Assembly (NCBI GenBank): GCA_017626275.1
Contig: JAGAJD010000191.1
Coordinates: 1 to 7,878, forward strand
Source of the DNA: Lachnospira sp.
GTDB taxonomy: Bacteria > Bacillota > Clostridia > Lachnospirales > Lachnospiraceae
Direction of reading: 5' to 3'
DNA length: 7,878 bases
Numbering within the stretch: position 1 is the stretch's first letter; every line of letters starts with the position of its first letter. Shown here piece by piece: positions 1-6,500 of the stretch. A program made the position numbers and the translations under genes. The notes under the pieces are model-generated. The model did no database searches and had not been told where the DNA came from. It saw only the letters and a program-made list of their open reading frames with translations.

Positions 1-1
1 A

Positions 2-466
2 GGAAAAGGATTTGCAGTAGTGGCTAATGAAGTTAGAGAATTGGCACGAACAACGACAACAACTGCTTCAGAGATTTTGCAGATGTGTGAGAATATTAAT
101 GAAAGCGTAGAAGAGGTTCGTAACTGCTTTGATACAATTATGCAATTTATGGAGCAGACTGTAATGAGGCAATTTGGCTCGTTTGCAGAGAAGTCAAATG
201 AGTATAGTGATGCAGTAGGAATGATTCAGAAAAATATTATGAATCTTGATAAGTCCACATGTAATTTAAGAAATTCACTTAAAGAGATTTCTCAAGGTAT
301 TTATTCAGTAAAAGAGATTACTCATGAAAATGGAATTGCCATCGGAATGATTGCCGGTAAGAATATGAATACTTCTAAGATTGCGGATAAAATTCAAGGA
401 CAGTCAGACAGTAATAAGGAGTTGGTAGAACAGCTTGAGAAAATTATTGAGCATTTTAAGGCATAA
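2..466 (+). CDS. Methyl-accepting chemotaxis protein, C-terminal part (5' truncated by window edge)
   Basis: This is the last 154 codons of a chemoreceptor that passes signals to CheA/CheW at the membrane or in the cytoplasm. The frame is open from the first base. It begins GKGFAVVANEVRELA, which matches the conserved stretch just after the hairpin tip of the MCP signalling domain (consensus GRGFAVVADEVRKLA in this superfamily). The rest is heptad-rich and hydrophilic, as expected for the descending helix of the four-helix cytoplasmic bundle: many Glu, Lys, Gln, Asn and Ser, with regularly spaced Ile, Met and Leu. There is no membrane segment in the visible part and no C-terminal receptor-docking pentapeptide; the protein ends in EHFKA. 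The sensor domain lies outside the window, so the ligand cannot be guessed. The GTG at 20 is an internal valine and not a start. The gene is more AT-rich than those downstream and is separated from them by a hairpin, so it is probably a separate transcription unit. Confidence 0.9.
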   Translation, partial: GKGFAVVANEVRELARTTTTTASEILQMCENINESVEEVRNCFDTIMQFMEQTVMRQFGSFAEKSNEYSDAVGMIQKNIMNLDKSTCNLRNSLKEISQGIYSVKEITHENGIAIGMIAGKNMNTSKIADKIQGQSDSNKELVEQLEKIIEHFKA

Positions 467-516
467 ATTTTAAGTAAAAAAGGTTGTAGAAGTAGTATGC
501 TTTTATAATTATAATT

Positions 517-554
517 TGAAAGTATTGTCAGTATTGACAATACTTTCATTATTT
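517..554 (+). terminator. 13-bp perfect hairpin after the chemoreceptor gene (possible weak terminator)
   Basis: Bases 517-529 (TGAAAGTATTGTC) pair perfectly with 536-548 (GACAATACTTTCA) around a 6-base loop. The 3' side continues TTATTT, a poor but usable uridine tail, so the hairpin could end chemoreceptor transcription. It lies 50 bases after the stop codon. The stem is AT-rich. Its right arm also contains a perfect TTGACA (534-539), which looks like the -35 box of the next promoter, so an alternative or additional role as a protein-binding palindrome is just as likely. Confidence 0.55.
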
Positions 555-573
555 AGTACACTCCGAGTATACT
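534..573 (+). promoter_or_regulatory. Promoter for the TetR-methyltransferase-MerR operon
   Basis: A perfect -35 box TTGACA (534-539) is followed after 17 bases by TACACT (557-562), which matches the -10 consensus at four of six positions. A second candidate -10, TATACT (568-573), matches five of six but lacks a good -35 at standard distance. Either way, transcription would start about 570-580, just upstream of the ribosome site AGAGG (583-587) of the TetR gene. The -10 region is buried in the palindrome at 551-577, as expected for a promoter repressed by its own product. Confidence 0.6.
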
Positions 574-577
574 AAAT
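551..577 (+). promoter_or_regulatory. 27-bp palindromic operator, probable TetR autorepression site
   Basis: The arms ATTTAGTA (551-558) and TACTAAAT (570-577) are exact inverted repeats. Inside them ACTC (560-563) and GAGT (565-568) are also complementary around the centre base 564. The only broken pair is 559 with 569. So 12 of 13 base pairs of a 27-bp dyad are kept. It overlaps both candidate -10 boxes and ends 16 bases before the start codon of a TetR-family gene. Size, symmetry and position fit a site bound by one or two TetR dimers. Binding itself is inferred. Confidence 0.7.
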
Positions 578-593
578 AGAACAGAGGTGTTTT

Positions 594-1238
594 ATGGGGA
601 GAGAAAACAAAAAAGAAGCAGTTGCAGCGCTGCACAGAGAAGAGATTATGAGAGCGGCGGAAACTCTTTTTTCGGAAAAAGGATATGAGCAGACAACAAT
701 AGAAGATATCTCAAAATTGTCCGAATACAGCCGACGTACTATCTACGCGTACTATGAGAGTAAAGAGGATATTTTGCATCATATCATTGAAAAAGGATTG
801 ATTTTATTAAAGCATGAGATTGAAGAAGCTGTGAGACCTGACGGGGAATTTATTTCTCAATATATGGCAGTATGTGCAGCGATGAAGAAGTATCAGGACG
901 AATGTCCTCATTCTTTGGAAAATGTAAATAAAGCGAAGACGGCTGACATTGATTTTGCAGATACGTCAGATACCGTAAAGCATATTATGTTTTTGGGTAC
1001 ACAGATAAACGAACTGCTTGCAAAATTTATTGAAAAGGGGAAAGAAAGCGGCATTGTGCGAAAAGACGTTATTCCGATGATGACGGTATATGTCATGTGG
1101 TCGGGTATAACATCACTGGTAGCACTTACGAAGACAAAAGGAAAATATATTTCAAAGCAGTTTGGAGTTACGGAAAATGATTTTCTGGAATATGGTTTTA
1201 AGCAGATTATTAATTCCATTCTTGAGGTCACAATTTGA
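594..1238 (+). CDS. TetR/AcrR-family transcriptional repressor
   Basis: This 214-residue DNA-binding protein has the usual TetR length. Residues about 12-62 form the canonical N-terminal domain: a first helix (REEIMRAAETLFSEKGYEQ), then the helix-turn-helix with TTIEDISKLSEYSRRTIYAYY, including the near-invariant TI/IY-YY residues of the recognition helix and the following K-E-D-I. Residues from about 65 onward are a helical ligand-binding and dimerisation domain with no sequence hint of the ligand. Start: ATG at 594 with AGAGG at 583-587, six bases upstream. It is the first gene of a probable three-gene operon, with 36 bases to the methyltransferase and no hairpin between. The strong palindrome over its promoter suggests autorepression relieved by a small molecule. 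The family call is firm; the target and inducer are unknown. Confidence 0.93.
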   Translation: MGRENKKEAVAALHREEIMRAAETLFSEKGYEQTTIEDISKLSEYSRRTIYAYYESKEDILHHIIEKGLILLKHEIEEAVRPDGEFISQYMAVCAAMKKYQDECPHSLENVNKAKTADIDFADTSDTVKHIMFLGTQINELLAKFIEKGKESGIVRKDVIPMMTVYVMWSGITSLVALTKTKGKYISKQFGVTENDFLEYGFKQIINSILEVTI

Positions 1239-1274
1239 ATTTAATAAGGTATTTATTTAAGGAAGGGGAAGTTT

Positions 1275-2180
1275 ATGAACAACAAAGCGAGTATAACTGC
1301 ACTGATGTCTTCATTTGGCAGGGCATTTCATGCAGAAAATGAGAAAAATCCTATATTTGCAGATACTAAGGCGAAAGAACTTATGACGGACGAAGAGTAT
1401 CAATCAATAGGCAGCTATATACTTGGGGGCATTGATTTTTTTGCACCGGAGAAAAAAGGCACATTTGCAAGTGATGAAGCGGCATTAAGGTATCTTGTAA
1501 ATACGCAGATAGCGCCTACACCTCTTGCACGTGCAAGATTTTGTGAGGACAGCTTAAAGACAGCCATGCACACAGGAACAGAGCAATATGTGATTCTTGG
1601 TGCGGGAATGGATACATTTGCTTTTCGTGAGCCTGATTTTATGAGAAAATATAAGGTCTTTGAGGTTGACCACCCACTGACGCAGGCAGATAAAAAGGAA
1701 CGCATTAAAATGGCAGCTTTGGAGATATCCGATAATTTGAGCTATGTTCCTGTCGATTTTTCTACGGATAATCTGAATGAAAAGCTGTTAGTGGCAGGTT
1801 TTGACCCGTCTAAGAAGACATTTTTTTCATGGCTTGGCGTAAGTTATTATCTTTCGTTGGAGCAGATTGAGAAAATGCTTGACAGTGTTGCTGGTTTATC
1901 GGCGGAGGGAAGTTCTCTTGTTTTTGATTATGCAGATGAGAATTTGTTTCGTTCTGATATAAAACGTGTGCAGAATATGATTGCAATGGCGGCAGCAGGA
2001 GGAGAGCCGATGAAGACCTGCTTTAGCTATGAACAGCTTGAAAAGCTGCTCGAAAAGCATCAATTTCTTATTTACGAACTGCTGACCACTGAGGACATTC
2101 AGGAAAACTATTTTAAAGGGCGGGAAGACGGATTAACCGCATTTGAACATATCAGTTATGTCAATGCAGTAATAAAATAA
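1275..2180 (+). CDS. SAM-dependent methyltransferase, leucine carboxyl methyltransferase (LCMT/PPM) family
   Basis: This 301-residue protein is predicted to be a soluble class I methyltransferase that uses S-adenosylmethionine. Residues 106-117 (VILGAGMDTFAF) are the glycine-rich SAM-binding loop in the form typical of the LCMT family (GAGLDTRAYR-like). FEVDHP at 129-134 carries the acidic residue at the end of strand 2 that binds the ribose. PVDF at 159-162 and FSWLGVSYYL at 184-193 match the family's further motifs (W-E-G-V-x-x-Y-L-like). TPLARARFCED at 82-92 resembles the arginine-rich substrate-side segment. Start: ATG 1275, preceded by GGAAGGGG (1261-1268). Bacterial members methylate carboxyl or hydroxyl groups of varied, mostly uncharacterised small molecules; eukaryotic ones methylate PP2A and tRNA wybutosine intermediates. 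The substrate here is unknown. Its position between two transcription regulators suggests an induced, possibly detoxifying or signal-modifying role, which is inference. Confidence 0.9.
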   Translation: MNNKASITALMSSFGRAFHAENEKNPIFADTKAKELMTDEEYQSIGSYILGGIDFFAPEKKGTFASDEAALRYLVNTQIAPTPLARARFCEDSLKTAMHTGTEQYVILGAGMDTFAFREPDFMRKYKVFEVDHPLTQADKKERIKMAALEISDNLSYVPVDFSTDNLNEKLLVAGFDPSKKTFFSWLGVSYYLSLEQIEKMLDSVAGLSAEGSSLVFDYADENLFRSDIKRVQNMIAMAAAGGEPMKTCFSYEQLEKLLEKHQFLIYELLTTEDIQENYFKGREDGLTAFEHISYVNAVIK

Positions 2181-2208
2181 AACATTATAGTAAGGATAAG
2201 GTTTGCAT

Positions 2209-3048
2209 ATGGATTTACAGAGATTAACAATAGGTCAGATGGCACAGTTAAATCATATTTCAGAGCAGACGCTGCGTCTTTATGACAGGGAAGGACTTCT
2301 TAAGGCACAGGAGGTTGATTTAAAAAGCGGCTATCGTTATTATCATATTTTGCAGTCGGCAAGAATCGATTTGATTCAAAATATGAAAATGTACGGTTTA
2401 ACGTTAAAGCAGATACGGGATATGCTTGACAGTAATGACGCCAATGTAATCCGCAGGAATCTTGAAGCACAGGCAGAAGATATTGACAGCCGCCTACGTC
2501 AGCTTTCGCAGGCAAGAAATACTTTGATAAGGGTATTGGAAAACTACAAAAAGTACGAAGCACTTCCAAAAAACGGACAGATTTTTTTGGAGTATCAGGC
2601 GGAAAGAAGAATATATAGCTGTACCTGTGAGCAGGATTTTTTTGAGCAGGACGAGGCGGGATATGAATATATGCTAAGACAGTTAAAGCAGCACCTTGTA
2701 AGCCATGATATTCCGTTGTCCCTGTTCTGCAATATTGGTACGATTATCAGGCAGGAGCAGTTGGAAAAAAATAAGATATCTTCAAAGGAAGTATTTCTTT
2801 TTGTGGACGAGAACAGTCTTAATGAGCAGTGTGAAGTCATTCCGGCGGCGACTTATGTGTGCCTGTGCTGTGATGATTTTGCGAAAGAGGCAGAAAATGC
2901 AGCAAAATTGCTGGATTACATAAAACAAAACGGTTATAAAATAGCGGGGGATTATCTTTGCGAGGCGATTATCGATTTTCCTGTATTAGAGGAAAAGAAG
3001 CGACATATTTTCAGTAAAATCCAGATTCCGGTTGTTTTTGAAAATTAG
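2209..3048 (+). CDS. MerR-family transcriptional regulator with GyrI-like effector domain
   Basis: This 279-residue activator has three parts. Residues 6-75 are a MerR winged helix-turn-helix: LTIGQMAQLNHISEQTLRLYD, then EGLL and the wing GYRYY. A coiled-coil dimerisation helix runs from about 78 to 116. Residues about 125-279 are a GyrI/BmrR-like ligand-binding domain. Its marks are the PAATYVCLC strand (212-220), the helix AENAAKLLDYIKQNGYKIAGD, and a following Glu (252) near where BmrR-type proteins carry a ligand-contacting glutamate. Such proteins bind cationic or lipophilic small molecules and activate promoters with stretched spacers. Start: I use ATG 2209, seven bases after AAGG (2198-2201); a TTG at 2203 would sit too close to that site. 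The gene follows the methyltransferase by 28 bases. No terminator hairpin is visible after it. The next gene's promoter has a 19-bp spacer, making it a candidate target. Confidence 0.92.
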   Translation: MDLQRLTIGQMAQLNHISEQTLRLYDREGLLKAQEVDLKSGYRYYHILQSARIDLIQNMKMYGLTLKQIRDMLDSNDANVIRRNLEAQAEDIDSRLRQLSQARNTLIRVLENYKKYEALPKNGQIFLEYQAERRIYSCTCEQDFFEQDEAGYEYMLRQLKQHLVSHDIPLSLFCNIGTIIRQEQLEKNKISSKEVFLFVDENSLNEQCEVIPAATYVCLCCDDFAKEAENAAKLLDYIKQNGYKIAGDYLCEAIIDFPVLEEKKRHIFSKIQIPVVFEN

Positions 3049-3059
3049 TAAAAAAATGC

Positions 3060-3090
3060 TTGACTTTATACCAACAATAACCACTATGAT
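3060..3090 (+). promoter_or_regulatory. Candidate MerR-dependent promoter with 19-bp spacer
   Basis: TTGACT (3060-3065) and TATGAT (3085-3090) each match consensus at five of six positions, but they are separated by 19 bases rather than 17. Over-long 19-20 bp spacers are the classic mark of promoters that MerR-family activators untwist. A MerR gene ends 11 bases upstream. Against this, I find no convincing dyad in the spacer (3066-3084), which most MerR sites have. Transcription would start near 3097, giving a leader of about 40 bases to the start codon at 3138. Confidence 0.55.
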
Positions 3091-3137
3091 AAAAATATAA
3101 CAAAGAGACGAATAAAGTTTCATAGGAGGTAAAATTT

Positions 3138-4226
3138 ATGGATCGTAAAGTTAAGTATGTACAGTATGGTTGTGGAAGAATGAGCCGCTGGCTTATGCGT
3201 TATGCTATTGAAAAGGGCTGTGAGTTAGTTGCGGCATTTGACATGAATCCGGCTGTATTCGGGAAAGATGTCAGTGAGATTATAGGAAATGATTATCCGG
3301 TAGTCGGAGTATCTGTTACACCGGCAGCAGAGGCAGAAAAGGTAATCAGCGAATTAAAACCGGACGTATGTATTATTGCAACACGAAGCACGGTAGCAGA
3401 GCTTGAGGATATTTTTACAATCTGTGCAAAAAATGGTGTAAATGCAATCACAACATGCGAGGAAGCACTTTATCCTTGGAATTCTTCACCGGCATTAACA
3501 GCTAAATTAGATGCACTTGCAAAAGAAGGCGGCTGTACGCTTACAGGTGTAGGCTACTGCGATTTATTCTGGGGAACAATGGTTACTAATCTTATGGGTT
3601 CTTCTTTTGAGGTGAAAAAAATCGTGGGCAGCAGTTGGTATGATGTAGAAGACTATGGAATCGCTCTTGCGGAAGGACATGGCGCAGGTCTTTCATTAGA
3701 CGAATTTGAGGAAAAAATCGGAACATGCAACAAATGGTCTTCTGACGAGATTAAAGAAAAGGTGGAAAGCGGCGAGTATGTACCGTCTTATATGTGGAAT
3801 CAGAACGGCTGGCTTGCAAGCAAGCTCGGACTCACAGTTACCTCACAGACCCAGAAATGTGTGCCTTGCACATGGCCGACAGACCTTTACTCAAAGACTT
3901 TGGGTGCTACAATCAAGGCAGGCGATGCAACAGGTATGCGTGCTATCGTGACGACAGAGACTGCAGAGGGTATCACATTAGAGACAGAATGTGTCGGCAA
4001 GGTATATGCACCGGAAGAATTTGATAAAAATGAATGGACATTATATGGCGAGCCTGACACAACAAGTATCGTAAACCGTCCGGCAACCGTTGAGCTTACA
4101 TGTGCAACGCTTGTAAACCGTATTGCGCAGCTTATCGATGCTCCGGCAGGCTATGTGACAACAGACAAATTCCCGTATAACGAGTTTATGTTAAGACCTA
4201 TTAATGAATATGTTAAGACAAAATAA
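3138..4226 (+). CDS. DapB-fold NAD(P)-dependent amine dehydrogenase-like oxidoreductase (2,4-diaminopentanoate dehydrogenase relative)
   Basis: This 362-residue cytosolic protein begins with a Rossmann nucleotide-binding fold: KYVQYGCGRMSRW (6-18) carries the G-x-G-x-M loop. D35 at the end of strand 2 suggests preference for NAD(H). IIATRST (79-85) is a typical strand 4. CEEALYPW (107-114) matches the C-E-E-L-x-Y-P-W segment I recall from the 2,4-diaminopentanoate dehydrogenase family, a branch of the dihydrodipicolinate-reductase fold that deaminates a diamino acid in clostridial ornithine degradation. The following segment reads TGVGYCDLFWG (136-146), where the family usually has a G-V-N-P-G-F sequence, so it may be a different subfamily with another substrate. 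The C-terminal RPATVELTCATLVNRI (314-329) fits the family. An excellent ribosome site AGGAGG (3124-3129) lies eight bases before the ATG. It is monocistronic by appearance. The fold is well supported; the reaction is not. Confidence 0.8.
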   Translation: MDRKVKYVQYGCGRMSRWLMRYAIEKGCELVAAFDMNPAVFGKDVSEIIGNDYPVVGVSVTPAAEAEKVISELKPDVCIIATRSTVAELEDIFTICAKNGVNAITTCEEALYPWNSSPALTAKLDALAKEGGCTLTGVGYCDLFWGTMVTNLMGSSFEVKKIVGSSWYDVEDYGIALAEGHGAGLSLDEFEEKIGTCNKWSSDEIKEKVESGEYVPSYMWNQNGWLASKLGLTVTSQTQKCVPCTWPTDLYSKTLGATIKAGDATGMRAIVTTETAEGITLETECVGKVYAPEEFDKNEWTLYGEPDTTSIVNRPATVELTCATLVNRIAQLIDAPAGYVTTDKFPYNEFMLRPINEYVKTK

Positions 4227-4277
4227 AAAGTCAAAACAATTTTGCGGGAAAGCATGTAACAGAAAATAATAAATAGA

Positions 4278-4326
4278 GGCTTTTGCTTTACGGATTACTA
4301 ATCTGTGAGGCAAAAGCCGTTTTTTT
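4278..4326 (+). terminator. Strong Rho-independent terminator after the dehydrogenase gene
   Basis: GGCTTTTGC (4278-4286) pairs with GCAAAAGCC (4310-4318). The stem continues through wobble and Watson-Crick pairs up to a five-base loop at 4296-4300, about 18 pairs in all. Seven T residues follow (4320-4326). It lies about 50 bases after the dehydrogenase stop and separates that gene from the ABC importer. An open frame that runs upstream into this hairpin from the first permease is not coding. Confidence 0.93.
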
Positions 4327-4344
4327 ATCCCCAATTATAAAAAT

Positions 4345-4375
4345 CCGCATATATATAATAGTAGGTTATATGTGG
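4345..4375 (+). promoter_or_regulatory. Putative importer promoter within an inverted repeat
   Basis: A perfect TATAAT (4354-4359) lies just downstream of the terminator and 32 bases before the first permease. No good -35 stands 16-18 bases upstream (4331-4336 is CCAATT), as is common for activator-dependent promoters. The TATAAT sits in the loop of an inverted repeat, CCGCATATA (4345-4353) and TATATGTGG (4367-4375), with one G-T mismatch. The right arm touches the ribosome site GGGGAAG (4374-4380). It could be a regulator-binding dyad over the -10, or an RNA hairpin near the ribosome site if transcription starts further upstream. Confidence 0.45.
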
Positions 4376-4390
4376 GGAAGTGATGTCATC

Positions 4391-5062
4391 ATGGATTACG
4401 GATTTATGGCTGAATATGCTCTGATGTATGTGAAAGCGGCAGAATTAACAATAAAAATATCTGCATATGGAATAATCGGTGCTTTTGCAGTTGGACTTAT
4501 ATGTTGTCTGATAAAAGAATTAAAAATACCCGTACTGTATCGTATTGTACAGATGTATATTGAGCTGTCAAGAAACACGCCGTTAATAATACAGTTATTT
4601 TTCCTGTATTTTGGATTCCCTAAAATGGGAATAGTGTTAAGTTCACGAAGCTGCGGCATTATCGGATTGATTTTTCTGGGTGGAAGTTATATGGCGGAAG
4701 CGTTTCGCACAGGGATAGACAGCGTGCCGAATGTCCAGCGGGAATCGGCGTACAGTCTCGGAATGACAAAAAGACAGACATTTTTAAGAATCATAATACC
4801 GCAGGCGGTAGCAACGAGTGTACCTGTATTCTGTGCAAATGTAATCTTTCTTATAAAAGAAACTTCGGTATTCAGTGCTGTGGCTTTGGCGGATTTAATG
4901 TATGTCACAAAAGATTTAATCGGTTTGTATTATAAAACTGATGAGGCGTTGCTTATGCTTGTCATTTCTTATTTAATAATACTGCTTCCGATATCGTTTA
5001 TAAGCTCGTGGATAGAGAGGAGGGTAAGATATGCAGGATTTGGGAATACAGGTTCTGTTTGA
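4391..5062 (+). CDS. Polar amino acid ABC transporter permease (HisMQ type), first subunit
   Basis: This 223-residue integral membrane protein is one half of the pore of an amino acid importer. It has several hydrophobic segments (around residues 23-43, 62-78, 88-100, 145-160 and 186-206). SRNTPLIIQLFFLYFG (60-75) is the hallmark R-G/N-T-P-L-x-x-Q-L motif of His/Gln/Glu-type permeases. The EAA loop that docks on the ATPase runs about 102-139: AEAFRTGIDSVPNVQRESAY, then SLGM and IIPQA. Start: I choose ATG 4391, preceded by GGGGAAG (4374-4380), because it gives the family's usual length and an N-terminus ahead of the first helix. ATG 4370 is an alternative seven residues upstream, but it would lie before that ribosome site. 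Earlier in-frame starts fall in the terminator. It overlaps the second permease by 32 bases, which points to translational coupling. Confidence 0.93.
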   Translation: MDYGFMAEYALMYVKAAELTIKISAYGIIGAFAVGLICCLIKELKIPVLYRIVQMYIELSRNTPLIIQLFFLYFGFPKMGIVLSSRSCGIIGLIFLGGSYMAEAFRTGIDSVPNVQRESAYSLGMTKRQTFLRIIIPQAVATSVPVFCANVIFLIKETSVFSAVALADLMYVTKDLIGLYYKTDEALLMLVISYLIILLPISFISSWIERRVRYAGFGNTGSV

Positions 5063-5708
5063 GGGTATTAACTTTGAGAGACTCTTAAAGGGGCTTTGGA
5101 TATCATTAAAGCTGGGGCTTATATCAATGCTGTTTTCGGTTATTCTGGGGCTGCTGCTTGGCTGTGTTATGGCAGGAAAGAACAGAATAATCAAATTTCT
5201 ATGCAGGGTATATCTTGAAATTGTAAGAATCATGCCGCAGCTAGTGCTGCTGTTTCTTGTATATTTTGGTGCAGCAAAACATTTTGGTGCGGATATATCG
5301 GGGGAGACGGCGGCGGTCATAGTATTTACATTTTGGGGAACTGCCGAGATGGGGGATTTAGTCAGAAGTGCATTGATTTCCATTCCGAAGCACCAGTATG
5401 AGAGCGGATACAGTCTTGGACTTTCTAAGCTTCAGCTATATGTAAATATTATTATGCCGCAGACATTTCAAAGACTGCTCCCGTCAGCAGTTAATCTTTT
5501 GACAAGAATGATAAAGACGACATCTCTTGTAGTGCTTATCGGAGTGGTTGAAGTGGTAAAGGTCGGAAAGCAGATTATAGATGCGTCAAGATACGATAAT
5601 CCCAAAGCGGCACTGTGGATATACGGAACTATATTTTTACTGTATTTTGCAGTGTGTTATCCAATATCAAAATTATCGTCAGCTCTTGAGAGAAGGCTGA
5701 AAGTATAG
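5031..5708 (+). CDS. Polar amino acid ABC transporter permease (HisMQ type), second subunit
   Basis: This 225-residue membrane protein is the other half of the importer's pore. Its hydrophobic segments lie around residues 22-47, 68-80, 93-104, 150-175 and 193-213. [19 protein letters not shown] (62-80) replaces the usual R-G-T-P-L-x-x-Q pattern with R-I-M-P-Q-L-V, a modest divergence. The EAA loop is at about 106-144: [20 protein letters not shown], then GYSLGLS and IIMPQ. Start: ATG 5031 with GAGAGGAGGG (5014-5023), a strong ribosome site that lies inside the end of the first permease gene. Having two different permeases means the channel is a heterodimer, like HisQ/HisM. Only 13 bases separate its stop from the ATPase start. 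Confidence 0.93.
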   Translation: MQDLGIQVLFEGINFERLLKGLWISLKLGLISMLFSVILGLLLGCVMAGKNRIIKFLCRVYLEIVRIMPQLVLLFLVYFGAAKHFGADISGETAAVIVFTFWGTAEMGDLVRSALISIPKHQYESGYSLGLSKLQLYVNIIMPQTFQRLLPSAVNLLTRMIKTTSLVVLIGVVEVVKVGKQIIDASRYDNPKAALWIYGTIFLLYFAVCYPISKLSSALERRLKV

Positions 5709-5721
5709 AATGGAGGCTGAA

Positions 5722-6477
5722 ATGGGAGATTCAATATTAAAAACGGTAGGACTAACCAAGTCATTTGACGGTAAGAATCCGGTGCTTAAAGACATTGATT
5801 TTTCAATTAACAAGGGCGAGGTGGTAGTGATTATAGGCCCGTCCGGGTGCGGCAAAAGTACATTTTTAAGGTGCTTAAGCCTGCTTGAAAATATAGATTC
5901 CGGCGAAATACTGCTTGCAGGAAAGCCGATAGGTTTAGATAAAAAAGATATACATAAGTATCGTGAAAAAATAGGCATGGTTTTTCAAAGCTATGATTTA
6001 TTTCCGCATAAAACAGTGCTTCAAAATATTATATTAGCACCTGTCATTGTGCAAAAGAGAAAAAAGGAGGAGGTAAATCGGGAAGCAGAAAAGCTGCTTG
6101 AGCGTGTGGGGCTTCTGGAAAAAAAGAATGTGTATCCTAGACAGCTCTCAGGAGGACAGAAACAGAGGGCAGCCATAGTGAGGTCGCTTATTATGAATCC
6201 TGAAGTACTGTTGTTAGATGAAATAACGGCGGCACTTGACCCGGAAATGGTTCGTGAGGTTTTGCAGGTCGTTTTGGAGCTTGCAAAGGAGGGCATGACA
6301 ATGATTATTGTCACACATGAGATGAATTTTGCAAAGGCAGTTGCAGACAGGGTTATCTTTTTAGATAATGGGGAGATTGCGGAGGAAGAAACACCGCAGG
6401 AATTTTTTGAATGTCCTAAGACAGAAAGGGCAAAAAAATTTCTTAATACTTTCGATTATGAAACGTCAAAAATTTAA
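5722..6477 (+). CDS. Polar amino acid ABC transporter ATP-binding protein
   Basis: This 251-residue cytoplasmic ATPase drives the importer by dimerising under the two permeases. All motifs are present in order: Walker [10 protein letters not shown] (39-47), Q-loop with Q89 in FQSYDLFPH, signature LSGGQKQR (142-149), Walker B VLLLDE (162-167) with the catalytic Glu, D-loop AALD (170-173) and switch His 199 in VTHE. After Walker B it reads [13 protein letters not shown], with Ile where proline is usual (LDEPTSALDPE). The length is typical of GlnQ/HisP-type subunits, with no extra C-terminal regulatory domain. Start: I prefer ATG 5722, because GGAGG (5712-5716) sits five bases upstream. ATG 5710, four codons earlier, has no well-placed ribosome site. 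It is the third gene of the importer operon. Confidence 0.95.
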   Translation: MGDSILKTVGLTKSFDGKNPVLKDIDFSINKGEVVVIIGPSGCGKSTFLRCLSLLENIDSGEILLAGKPIGLDKKDIHKYREKIGMVFQSYDLFPHKTVLQNIILAPVIVQKRKKEEVNREAEKLLERVGLLEKKNVYPRQLSGGQKQRAAIVRSLIMNPEVLLLDEITAALDPEMVREVLQVVLELAKEGMTMIIVTHEMNFAKAVADRVIFLDNGEIAEEETPQEFFECPKTERAKKFLNTFDYETSKI

Positions 6478-6500
6478 CAATAAAAAGGGGATAGGAAAAT

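Noticed and set aside
20..466. Independent 148-residue protein starting at GTG 20
   Set aside because: The frame is open upstream and the residues before it (GKGFAV) continue the chemoreceptor consensus, so GTG 20 is an internal valine codon.
908..1231. 107-residue open frame on the - strand
   Set aside because: It is antisense to the TetR ligand-binding domain, with low-complexity Phe/Ser/Ile-rich sequence typical of a shadow frame.
2203..2208. TTG start two codons upstream of the MerR ATG
   Set aside because: The AAGG site at 2198-2201 would be only one base from it, whereas the ATG at 2209 is seven bases away.
3066..3084. A symmetric MerR operator in the dehydrogenase promoter spacer
   Set aside because: Checking base by base around the centre (3075) gave almost no complementary pairs, so I do not claim a dyad; only the 19-bp spacing supports MerR control.
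3706..4024. Two short + strand frames inside the dehydrogenase gene
   Set aside because: They are out-of-frame shadows of a well-supported gene, with no ribosome sites and no domain resemblance.
4227..4277. Possible riboswitch or attenuator leader before the importer
   Set aside because: The segment has no paired structure beyond the terminator itself and lies directly after the dehydrogenase stop, so a plain intrinsic terminator explains it.
4283..4390. N-terminal extension of the first permease by 36 codons
   Set aside because: It would start on a TTG inside the terminator hairpin, has no ribosome site, and would make the protein longer than its family. The ATG at 4391 gives the normal length.
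4973..5383. 136-residue open frame on the - strand
   Set aside because: It lies opposite two permease genes with full family motifs, has no ribosome site and shows no recognisable domain.
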